This document shows, piece after piece, positions 39,489 to 49,689 of a stretch of 64,000 bases of DNA. Within the stretch, counting starts at the first letter, position 1, and every line of letters begins with the position of its first letter. A program made the position numbers and the translations under genes. Where the stretch lies: NCBI GenBank assembly GCA_017562135.1, contig QEYB01000921.1:1178001-1242000 (forward strand). The letters are read 5' to 3'. Origin of the DNA: Dipylidium caninum (Eukaryota; Platyhelminthes; Cestoda; Cyclophyllidea; Dipylidiidae). Below the pieces are notes generated by a model that saw nothing but the letters and a program-made list of their open reading frames with translations, searched no databases and was not told the origin of the DNA.

Positions 39489-41057
39489 CTGCCGCAATCC
39501 AGAAGCATAATCTCTACCGCTTATTTTGTATTTGCTATCATGTATATCTTAATGATTTGTACATGCTAGACTTCTCTGCTTTTGCATCACTTGGCTAATG
39601 CTTGCTGTGTTCTTTTTTTGCCATGGGCTCCCCTTGTTAAATGCTAGAAAGCGACATTTTTGATGATAAGAATGTTTTTTTGTTTGATCGTCAGGATCTT
39701 GAGGTCTTTTCTACCTTCCTCACCTTAGCGCCTTTAACTATCTTGTTCTAACCGCGCCTGAAAGTCACTTTCACTAGGTCCTTGGAGAGGCACCTTCACT
39801 TATTGGAGGATTCAACTAAATCATCAACCTTTATTACTTTATAACCTTGCTAGCTTTCTGGCGCTTGGTGTTTTCTCAACGAACTGGGGTACTCGTGCCA
39901 CCTTTGCTTGACATATATATTTCTTTCACTATGGTTACCCTACTAGTTGCTTGTCTTGGGGGCCACCTACGTATTTCTCTATCCGTCAGCATCTTTTGTC
40001 TTCTCTTTCAAATACCTTGCCACGCTCCGAGTCGGGAATTTGGGGTCTCTGAATTGGAATTTCTTCCTGTCGCGTTTACATCGCCTGCCAACAGCTAATA
40101 TTAACACAGATTGTAGTTCAAACATTCGTATTTTCCGGTGCTTGGTCTGTTTATGCATGTAGGAAGTCATTTCGGCGTCATTTACAGTGAGTTGCGCCTG
40201 AAGCGTCTTCTCCAAACACCTTATTTCACATTTACGCTCAAGCATACATTTTTGGTGAATCGTGGGGAAAAATATCTAAATTTTCGCCACAAAACTTAGT
40301 CGTGTTGCAGAGATGCGTATGTGTTGCCATAACGTTGGAATAGCTCTGGAAGTGCCTCGAACCAGGTTTTGCTCACAGATAATTGTAAAAGACTTGACTG
40401 ACCGATTGCTTCTGCATATCTCTGCGCACCTTATCTCCTCTCACGAAGAGGTAGTTGGCACCGTGTTGCTAATTCCCTTTTCAAAGTTCAGACTCCGCTG
40501 TTGAGAAATGATTTTTCCCAAATTTAATTTATGCAACAGTCCAAGATCAACGGACTGCGTGTGGCTTTCCATATGGCACGAACTTTCTACGCAAATTATC
40601 AGAGGTGATAGCTACACTTCTTGCTGCCTGTGCTGTTGTCTCAAGTTGCATTATTCCGATCACTCAGATAACTTCTGAAGTGGGTTATATTTGGCTAGTA
40701 ATTTCCTCAAAATTGATCAGGCGTTTTTTTGCTCTCCGGATATTCGTTATGCTCTCCGGATATTCGTTATTTCTCTGACGCAGAACCAAGACTACTTTTA
40801 GGACCATCTTCACGGACTGGCATTGGCTGACTGTTCCCCTTAAGACTGCAAGCTCTCTGTCACAGAATCGTTCGAAATACTTTATTTGCTACTTCCATGA
40901 ATAGGATAATTTTGTCACTAACTTGTTGCAATTGCTTCCTTGATGCTGCCAATCGTCAATCACAGACGCAATTTTTATGACAACCCGCATATGACCTTAA
41001 CCCTGTTCATTGAGGCAAAGGTAGCATCCCCTCAATTACTTTTCCTCTTTAATCAAG
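39489..41057. other. Intergenic: WDR81 3' flank and PIN4 promoter
   Basis: I recognise no gene. Overlapping short frames at 39.8-40.5 kb on both strands are unsupported. The only distinct structure is an exact 20-bp tandem duplication at 40731-40770. Confidence 0.6.
40731..40770. repeat. Perfect 20-bp tandem duplication
   Basis: The 20-mer GCTCTCCGGATATTCGTTAT occurs twice head to tail with no mismatch, about 290 bases upstream of PIN4. It is a recent small duplication or an assembly or slippage event. Confidence 0.95.
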
Positions 41058-42650
41058 ATGCCGAAGGGAAAGGGCGGGTCTGGTAGTGCCAAGGGTGCCG
41101 CCAAAGGCGGGGCCTCCGCCTCGGGAAGCAAGAAGAACGAGGGTGCCGAAGGCTCTTCAAAGGGTTCAGCCAAAGGTGGCACTGCTGTCAAGGTGAGTCA
41201 TTGCCTTCTCTTTTATATCGCTATTTAATAGTCACCTTCCCAGTACTCGCGGCATTTTACTCCTCAAAAGTTGTTATTCCATTTAGGATTTCTAGTTTAT
41301 AGCTTAAAAACGAAGTGAATGGAAGTTAATTCACGTTTCTTACGATACCCTTGTCATCTTAAGTTCTCCCTATTCTCTCACTTCTTGAGACGATCTCGTA
41401 CCGCCTGGGCATTTAAACTCAACTTAGCAAAAAGTTTTCGACCTTCGTCCGAAAAGAGAATTAGTCTTAGCCCTGTCAACCATGTTTGTGGATGCCAGCG
41501 TCAGCCGGACTTTTTATAATAGGTGATTCTAAAGAAAGCGAACCTTCGACGGCAGTTGACGAGTTTCTTTCCATGCTCGAATGTCATGTGTGTATGTGGG
41601 TTTCAATTTCCCCGTTCACACCAACATCTTGGTTGACTGTGTAACAATCTTTATTGATATCTAGGTTTGCGGTTGTAAAAAACAGTAGTTTCTAGAGTGT
41701 ATCCTGGGCACAATAGAAACCACCAAAGTTACGAAGAAGCTACTTTGTGAACATGCTTTTGAGCTGGTTGATTATAGCATGGCAACGTAGAGATAGTAGT
41801 TGGCACTAAAAAGTGAAACTTTATTCTTTTCCTTTGAGGTACGCCATATTTTGTGTGAGAAACAGAGCAAAGCCCTGGAGGCAATAGAACAATTGAAGAA
41901 TGGTCAGAAGTTCAACACGGTGGCTGAACAGTACAGCGAGGATAAGGCTCGATCCGGTGGAGATCTCGGTTGGATGACCCGTGGCTCCATGGTCGGACCA
42001 TTCCAGGTCAGTTCTTTCGCTCCATTAATAAACCTACCTTAATCCAAATCCCGAAAAACCGGCGGTCGTCAGAAAGTCTACCAATTTTTTTTCGTCTCAG
42101 GCCAAGAGTTTTTTTCCTATGACATGTTAGTTAATGACAGTAGTTATGTTTATGGCTTAACATCTCACCAGCTTCAACCGCCGGTGCAGATACTTAAACA
42201 CCGGGATAGTGAACTCGCGTTCCTATGGTGTGTTTCTCCCATAGCTTCAATTAAAAATAGGTTAATTTTGGTCTGCCATAAAAGATACTCATTGAAGTAA
42301 AGTCGTATAAGAAAATGGGAAGTTCTCCAATACGCCACATTTTGATATCCGTGTGAAATTCCCTATCCGGCTTTCTCACTATTGTTAGATGGTCCCTTTC
42401 ACAGTCCACTGCATACGCACTAGCATGTTGAATTTCATCACCACCTCCAGTGTACCTCATTCCGTTTAAATATTCACTTCACTTTAAATCTCAACGCCGC
42501 TTAGAATAGCTGCTTCAAGTTCATTATTTCCCATTTTAGGAGGCGGCTTTTGCACTGCCAACTTCTACAGTAGACAAACCGGTGTACACGGACCCTCCCG
42601 TCAAGACCACATTTGGTTACCATGTGATCATGGTTGAGGGCAAGAAGTAG
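41058..42650 (+). CDS. PIN4: Parvulin peptidyl-prolyl cis-trans isomerase PIN4
   Basis: Three phase-0 exons, 41058-41192, 41839-42006 and 42540-42650 (TAG), give 136 residues (human 131). The first exon is the typical PIN4 basic Gly/Ser/Lys-rich leader ([13 protein letters not shown]), implicated in nucleic-acid binding and nuclear entry. The parvulin fold follows with [34 protein letters not shown], and a C-terminal [18 protein letters not shown]4 isomerises prolyl bonds and is linked to ribosome biogenesis and chromatin. An AG directly precedes the start ATG after a pyrimidine-rich stretch, so the 5' end may be made by cis- or trans-splicing. The gene converges on CLP1. Confidence 0.95.
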
Positions 42651-43142
42651 GAAGATTTCTCTATTACTCAATGACTAACAATGTAATTAAATATAAACTT
42701 CTATCGCCGGTTTGGCGATGCCGAAATCTCGTGGTGGTAGGGAAAGATGAAGCTCATACTTTTCCTCTAGACGGGGTGGCGTATACAAATTCCGATTCGA
42801 GCGGTTTGTCAGTAGAAAATCACGAAATAAAGTTGATGTTTGCATTGCGACCTCCCTCCTCATGATAAAAGTCCTCGAAAAGGATGTGACCATTTAACGA
42901 TCCCTCCAAAGTAGCCAGTTTTGCAGACACATTTCTAGGGTCATTTTTTTTACTGTTCATACAATATGTGGGGTTCGTGCGTTTCTCCGCTAATAGATAT
43001 ATCGCTTAAGATCATAATTTATCGTTTCTCGATGGCTGCATTCTACCATTTTAGGACATGGATGTAAAAATAAAAATGGCATATTAAATGCAGGCATTTT
43101 ACCAAAATAAAAAAAATTCTACAAAACAGGAAAGATCGGATA
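42651..43142. other. Intergenic between convergent PIN4 and CLP1
   Basis: About 490 bases of 3' flanks. An AATAAA at 42826-42831 suits PIN4. I see no gene here. Confidence 0.6.
42826..42831 (+). promoter_or_regulatory. Poly(A) signal, probably PIN4
   Basis: AATAAA lies 176 bases after the PIN4 stop. An ATTAAA variant lies nearer, at about 42686, and could be used instead. Confidence 0.45.
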
Positions 43143-44991
43143 TTATGCGCCTTCTGGATCAACATAACAGATAGAAGCAACAAGAAGACAAGAAGGCGGG
43201 AGTTCGGGCGAAGGAGAGAGAACATTAAAGAATGTTCGGTCTTCTGCCACAGAGAGGACTACCACAAACCCGAAAACAGGGGAAGAGGCTATTTGATCCG
43301 GTTCACACGCTTGTGATACGGCTAGAAGACGATTTTTCAACGCGTCCCGACTCACCGCCAACGCAATCGGGGCCCTCCAGCCCTGTGTCTCCTCTTCCGC
43401 GTCTCTGGCGCCATGAGGGAGCAAGGCGTCCGGGATGGCTTCAGTGCCCACTTTATACACAGTGTACTGTGGGAGAGAAAAAGCGCCTTCGTTTCCCTGA
43501 ACGGTGCAAAACTCCCTTCTGTTCGCAGAAAAGATTGTTTTTGTGATTTGAGACCTATTTACAACAGTATATTTATCCCATTTACGAAAGCCCTATGCAA
43601 GCGACAGTAGTTCATGATATGCGACCAAACACTCTAGCCTCATTACCTTAAATAACATTAATTAACACAGGTATCCACAGTGAGAAGAGGTGCAAAATTC
43701 ACCAATCTACAAAGTTCCATATGAGAAATACTCAACCGAACGGAGGGCAGAATCGGCCCTGTACTACGGACTTTTGGCCACAAACCTTACATTTTTTTCA
43801 AAGTTAACATGGCGCGACCTCTAGGCATACCAGCATGGCAAATACATACAGTCATTTTTGAATTAAATAAAATTAGATCCACTCAGAGGACTTGATAACG
43901 ATAAAATTAACAAAAATATATACGACTAACCTCACTAGCGAGAAGTTTCAAATGATGGGGGTGTAACCGCCGTTTTACATTTTCACCATGAAAGTAGGAG
44001 CTGATTCGCAGGTCGCGAAGACGCATTAGCTGTTTGGGAGTGAAGTTGACAGCACCAGATGATCTGGGGAGTCGAATGATTGTTACGTCTTTAGACAGAT
44101 CATCTTGCAAAAATGTGCTCAGAAAGCCGTCCTCGATAACCAGCACTATATCCACCTCAAAAGCAGCAGCGGCCGTTCTAATCGCATCTAAGCCTGCCTG
44201 TTTCTTATCCGGTGTCTTTGAGAAACCGCCCATATTTATTATACATCCACTAGAGAATACTTTGCTATCGTTTTCTGAGCGAATATTAACCAGGTCTGCA
44301 AGTTGATTTACCTAAGAACCATTTAAATGCTATTTAGACAAACCTGTTCTCTAAACAAGTTCAAATTTGCAGATGGATCAAGGTGTCCGAAGCTAAAAAC
44401 TAGGGGATCTTCTTCAAGGCCCCAACCTTCCAACAAATCATAAGGTTTAGTGACTGCCATAGCTGCAATAGTTGAAGGAATGCATACCTATGAATAGACA
44501 TATGAACCCTCACGTACCTGATTTAGTCCCACATTAAGGTCGACGAGGATGGACTTTGATCCACGTCTAGCTGCGTAATTTGCCAAAGTTCGACAGAGAA
44601 CGGATTTTCCAACGTTCTCAGGTCCACAAACGAGAACCCGAGGCCCGCGAGACTGGTCGTCAGAGGCCTTCTTACGTGCTTCTTGAAGATTAGCGTGAAT
44701 ATTCATATAAACGTGGAGAAGATCGTGGTCTTCAACAGCATCCATGACGAAAGCATCAAGGCCTGGACCTTTGACAGTGATACTACAGCCATGAAATGTG
44801 ACAACGGTTCCCCTTTCACCCTCCTCGAAAACGAGGTCGGTGCCACAAACCAGCTCGGTACCAAATATTTCTGCCTTGCCTGACGTCATAACGATTTTGA
44901 CCTGCGCATTGGCTTCGTAGCGCAACATCTGGTACTTCTGGAGTGTATACTCGGTAGCCTGAGGAGCTGGAACGGCGTTCGCAGCGTCCAT
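43143..44991 (-). CDS. CLP1: CLP1, mRNA 3'-end processing factor / polynucleotide 5'-hydroxyl kinase family
   Basis: Four phase-0 exons, 44518-44991, 44344-44487, 43931-44311 and 43143-43466 (TAA), give 440 residues (human 425). Two introns are only 30 and 32 nt. An N-terminal beta domain (residues 1 to about 95) leads to the P-loop GPENVGKS (123-130), then VDLNVG, VCIPSTIAA, AFEVDIVLVI and the lid-like RDLRISSYFHG. The C-terminal domain starts at VYKVGTEAIPDALLPHG and ends FVVVLSVAEDRTFFNVLSP. Human CLP1 belongs to cleavage factor IIm and to the tRNA splicing endonuclease complex and phosphorylates RNA 5' ends. Compared with remembered human sequence, the Asp of LDVG is Asn, the Trp of CGW is Phe (GGF) and the second lid Arg (RDERIR) is Ser, although the Walker Lys and Ser remain. 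Kinase activity may be lost, as in yeast Clp1. Confidence 0.93.
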
Positions 44992-45528
44992 AATTCAATC
45001 TAACGCGCATTGCTGGTAGCTTCAACAATCGCAATACTCATTAAGAAAAATATATTTATTATAATAATTTCAACTAATTTCCTAAAGGGAAAATAAACAA
45101 TACTTTTACCTTGAATGATTATTGTTTATACACCGGGAGGTTCGAACCGGCAAGGCTGCCGTGAAATTGGTGTCTTTATTTGTTCAGCGGCGCTGGCTAT
45201 ATTTACTATTTATCAATCGTAAATTAAGAACGTTGGATGTTAGGTAAAGTAGCCCTACTAGCGCCTACGTCTTTTTGGACGCCACGCCCTACACTTCTAC
45301 GTTGCGTTTATGTTACCTTGAGGTAAATCGACTTGTCACACTTCCGTACTATTAAAAACTTCGTCGGATCCCTTCTTTTCCCGCACAACCCCCAAGGCCA
45401 TCCGTCACATTTAACTCATCCATCTGTATTTTTCTCATCTTCTACGTTTCTCGCTAACATTTTGCTTATTTTTTTTGCTTAGATATAAAATACTTTCTCT
45501 TGTTATATTATTGATTTATCCTCCTTAG
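44992..45528. promoter_or_regulatory. Shared divergent promoter interval of CLP1 and the SAYSD1-like gene
   Basis: 537 bases separate the two start codons, which point away from each other. No TATA box or known operator is evident. A self-complementary GGTTCGAACC lies near 45139-45148. It resembles a tRNA T-loop but no tRNA surrounds it. Confidence 0.4.
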
Positions 45529-46368
45529 ATGTCCTACCAAGAGCTGCGCAATGAATTAGAGAATTTAAGAGCTTCTAGAGAAGAGCAGGCGTCACATGTC
45601 AAGACTAGTTTAGACATCCCAGGGCAGCAGGGAGATGCCGAGAAACCACCGCACTTAACCGCCCCTCAGGATCTCTTGGTACGCGATTCATTCCCCCCAC
45701 TAATGCTTCTAATTAAATTATTTTTATTTTTAGCAAAGATGTATTTGTATCCTTGTGTGTTAATTGGTTTTCAGTTTCACCAATTACTCCATAATTTTTA
45801 GTCAAAAGAAAATTGCCTTTTGTATCGCCAATACTAAATAACTGGGACGTTATACTCTTCAACCTCTTGGTATGGAAAGCCTTATTGTACAATTTGTGTC
45901 CGACTTACAGCGTAAATCGTGATACCTGTTTACGTTTATCCTAAAAACTGTTGAAGTGATTGTTGTCATTTCGTAATTTATGAATGTTTCAACTACTTAT
46001 CGAGATATGAAATGTTATCCGGATCTATGCCCAAATAATTTACTGTTTTGTGGTACGAGTAATTTTATCAGGTAAACGAAGAAAATCTTTTCGTCTAGCG
46101 TTACAGGGGTTCAACTACAATGTTTCCTTATATCCTTTAGCCAGGAAAGCCGTGGTGGTGGCGCCTGTTTTCGCAAAGTTGGCGTGTGCAATTGGCTTTC
46201 ACCCTGTTGCTATGGGCAACCCTCCTTAATGTAGGATTTGGTGCAATTTTTTTCGTTTGCGCCTGTCTTTACTGGCTCTACGCCTGGGGTACATCTACTG
46301 AGCATCGTATCCCGCGTCGCAACACCATCTTCGCCGGCTGGTATTATGACAATTCACGTGTCTTTTGA
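45529..46368 (+). CDS. Small membrane protein resembling SAYSD1 (SAYSvFN family), tentative
   Basis: Two phase-0 exons, 45529-45678 and 46141-46368 (TGA), give 125 residues. The N-terminus MSYQELRNELENLRASREEQ is helical and charged. After a Pro/Trp-rich PGKPWWWRLF come hydrophobic segments VQLAFTLLLWATLL and FGAIFFVCACLYWLYAWGT. The latter resembles FGLAYFVLSLFYWMYVGT of human SAYSD1, an ER membrane protein linked to ribosome quality control at the translocon. The defining SAYSVFN heptapeptide is absent; TIFAGWY sits at the equivalent place, and the protein ends soon after. AG directly precedes the ATG. A perfect 24-bp palindrome overlaps the stop codon. It could also be an unrelated small membrane protein. 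Confidence 0.55.
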
Positions 46369-46380
46369 TCAAAAGACACG
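46357..46380. repeat. 24-bp perfect palindrome over a stop codon
   Basis: The left arm CGTGTCTTTTGA (46357-46368) is followed without a gap by its exact reverse complement (46369-46380). The last three bases of the left arm are the TGA stop of the SAYSD1-like gene. As RNA this could form a hairpin with UGA in or next to the loop. Confidence 0.95.
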
Positions 46381-49300
46381 CTTTTACTTTATACCTTGAC
46401 TCTATTTTGCAATTGTGATTGTTTTTCCTTTTTCGAACAGCTCTCCTATTTATTATAACCTGCCAACAGTTTTCGTTACTGTTACATTGATAACTTTTGC
46501 ATCGTGATTATCGGTTGTGTCTCGACTGTGAGCTTTTACATGGTTCTTTCGTCTGTTAGCCTTATGCGAAGTTTGTATTACGGTAATAATGAATTGTGAG
46601 GCCATGGAGATAAACTCTTGCATGTTCTTAATGCCTATGAAATTAGATTTTTTCGTCTATACAGTCGCTCAGTCCATATACCAAATGCATAAGATTCAAT
46701 AATCCCGATAATTTATTGTGGCTCGCCTTTTGTGGTGCATTGTCCAAGACATTGATTTCCTCGAAGCTCCAATACTTGAAAATTTCTGTCACAGAAAAGG
46801 TTGTCTGTGTGACATTTTTCTAAATAGGTGGATTTAGGTGTAAGTGTATGGAGTTTTGTTGAACGCTTTGAGATGAATGGTGAAAAGTGTTTGGTTCATG
46901 GAAGTATTTTGTATAAGTGGTTGGAGTAAGTGTTTAGGTTCGTCTGTAGACACTTTTAATGCTTACCCTAAAATCGCCGAGATTTTGTGTTTCCCCAAAT
47001 TCCTATGACAGGTCTTTGGCTTGTTCGTGTCATCTGATTACCTATCTGGTCTTAATTATAAATTTTTCTTCAGATTCGAATTAACTAGTTATACGATTAT
47101 GCAGGTAAGGCTCTCTTCATTTTTTTTATGTCTGAATCTTTTCGGCTCCACCGGTGTCTGTCCGAATGGTGATTTTAATTAACCCTACTGCAGTTTATTT
47201 GATCAGTCATAGATTGAATACGAAAATGGGACAAAGAGCTATTACTACTAATCTGTTTAAATGATCAAGAGTTAGCTTTTTTGGAGGAGTTTTGCTCTCT
47301 CCAAACAGTTTTCCTGTCGGGCCTGATTGGCTTGTTTTTGTGGTCTTTGTTCACATCGGCCATGGGTTCTCTAGGCTTAAAGTTAGCCATTTTATTAACA
47401 AAGTGTTTTTCACTACAATTATCTTGCGGTAACTTCCTTAAAACACAGTCTTCTGATAGATTAATAGTAAACACTATCACATATCACATAGTCTTCTCAT
47501 CCTTATAAACGGTTGTTATGACACTCTGGATTATCAACACCTGTGGAGTTAAACTTCTTTTATTGGCTATGGTCTACGAAGTTGTGAGTGAATAGTAGAG
47601 AGACAGGGGCTTTCAAATTTGAGTTTTACTTATGTATTATGGACGTTCAAAGTGTTTTAGATTAATACCGTGTCCGCCAAATGGCGCGAAAATGTCATTT
47701 CCATAATAGATACATCCCATTTAACTTTCTTTTTGTCTGAATCTCGCGAACAGTTTCTTTTTTCCTATTATGGTCGATTTTCCCCTAAAAGCGGTGATTC
47801 CTTTTGCCTAGCTGACTGACTTTCAAAGTGCAGGTAGGTGTGGAAACCTCATCATGAGGATTTCGGGTCTAATAGAAATTCCAATTTACTTCGATCTAGA
47901 AACGTATTCCTGAGGTATTCAGTATGAAGCTAATTGTGGATACGACTCCTTCATAAAATTACAAGAGCGCCTCAAAACACTTGTCTGTTATACGAATACT
48001 GTGATATTTAATGACCCCACGGTATTTTCACCGAAGATTTGTTTAATTTGGTGTTGCTAATGCGGTTTACATTATTACTGAGAGGCTTTTCTTATTCTTG
48101 ACACTGATGACTTATTTAGGTTCACTTTCCATTGTTGATACAGCTTAACAACACTAATTTTTAAGGGCTTTAGTATAAGCTTTAACGCTATTAATCCTTC
48201 TGAACAATTAGCTTTAAGAGTTCTTCGTCTAGCATGTCGTTGAATAGCGGCTAATTCTTGGCTCTTGTTGCCCTAATCTCTCACACTTCAGTGGCCGTCA
48301 TTTCTCAACAACAAAATCGGTGGTGTTAGTATGCTTCTAAGCCTGAATCATTTTATTGCAACTCAAAGGTGAAGTTAAAGTTCATATGTTTGATAGTGTC
48401 AATTTTGCAGTGAACCGATGTGTTTTTTCCAGATGAGTAGGCGAAAACGGTATGGACAAGCTTCCGCCTCATTCTGATTCCCAGCCCCTTTTTATCCATT
48501 GCCCTGATGTATTATTAGGGTACATACGATTTGGGGGAATTTCTGATTTCGTTCGTTCATTACTGGGGCCATTGTTACAGAATGACTGTTCATCGTATTG
48601 AGTGATAATGCACTTAAGAAAATTTGTTAACATCAGTGTTTGGAAAACATGCCGATGAAGGACGATTCGGTTTGGATCGGTAGAAGGATACGTGGGTGAA
48701 TGCTTTTCGGAATAATTCCAAAGGGATTGATAAGAAACTTAATTTATTTCTAGTGCTATTTTCAAGGTAGTATAAAGGAGAGCGAAGGCATGGGTTATGT
48801 TTGTGACAAACCCTCGCCGAGTAGCGTCAATTATCCTAGATATTGTCATTCCCTTTTCCGGGTGCAGTTATTATGAACAGGTCATGGGGTTTAGCAACAA
48901 AGAAGGTGTATGCGATATGAGACCCAGTTCGAGGGGGTTTTAAAACGCTTATTTTAGAGTTTCATAACCATTTTCTCGTAGCCACGGAAGCTTAGGACAA
49001 AGTAGCGATGGTGAGGAGAGAGCGTGCGGAGAATTTCGTACAGGTTACTATGGAGCGATTGAAGCCTAATTGGGTGAGGCCTTGTTTGGTTGGGTCGGGA
49101 GGATGAGAATGTTTTGGCTTCTCGCGACTTAGTAAAGCCTCTCACATTCCAACACATTATGGAGATATTGTGGAGATCACTAGTGAAAATGAGAGATCAG
49201 CCATGAAGAAGCATTGCCTAAATAGCTGGGGGAGTAGTACTTATCAACGGTTTCTGCCTCTCCGCATAAATACGACTTTAGCGTTCCAAGTTAAAAAACT

Positions 49301-49689
49301 TTATCCATACGCCAAATTTTGCTAGATATCTGGACTTACAAATTACACAAATTCTGCTTTCATTAAATAAAATGTAAAAAAAGAACTGGTAGGTACATGG
49401 TTCTTATACCCGAGAGTTAACCAATAGCGTCGTATATTACAACGATAGGTCAAGAATTTTTCCCTTTATGAAACTTATATTTCTTGCGGTCTGTTATATT
49501 TTAATTGCATAAGGCCCAAGGTCACCGCTTCGGACATCAAAATTCTTGCCAGTTATTGGCCGGTTACGCGATTGGGTTTGAAGCGGCCTCCTCCGCACCT
49601 TTGTCTCAATGTAGCGCAACCTCATTACTTTTTCCTGTTTAATAATACCAGAAGTGTAGTATTTAAGTATTGACCAACTTCTTCCGTAA
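46381..49689. other. Intergenic: SAYSD1-like 3' flank to cyclin Y promoter
   Basis: 3.3 kb of AT-rich DNA. I found no exon-like stretch with a recognisable product. The open frames near 47.3 kb are on opposite strands of the same DNA and are probably chance. Confidence 0.6.

Noticed and set aside
45130..45160. tRNA T-arm-like GGTTCGAACC between CLP1 and the SAYSD1-like gene
   Set aside because: No D-arm, anticodon arm or acceptor stem can be built on either strand around it.
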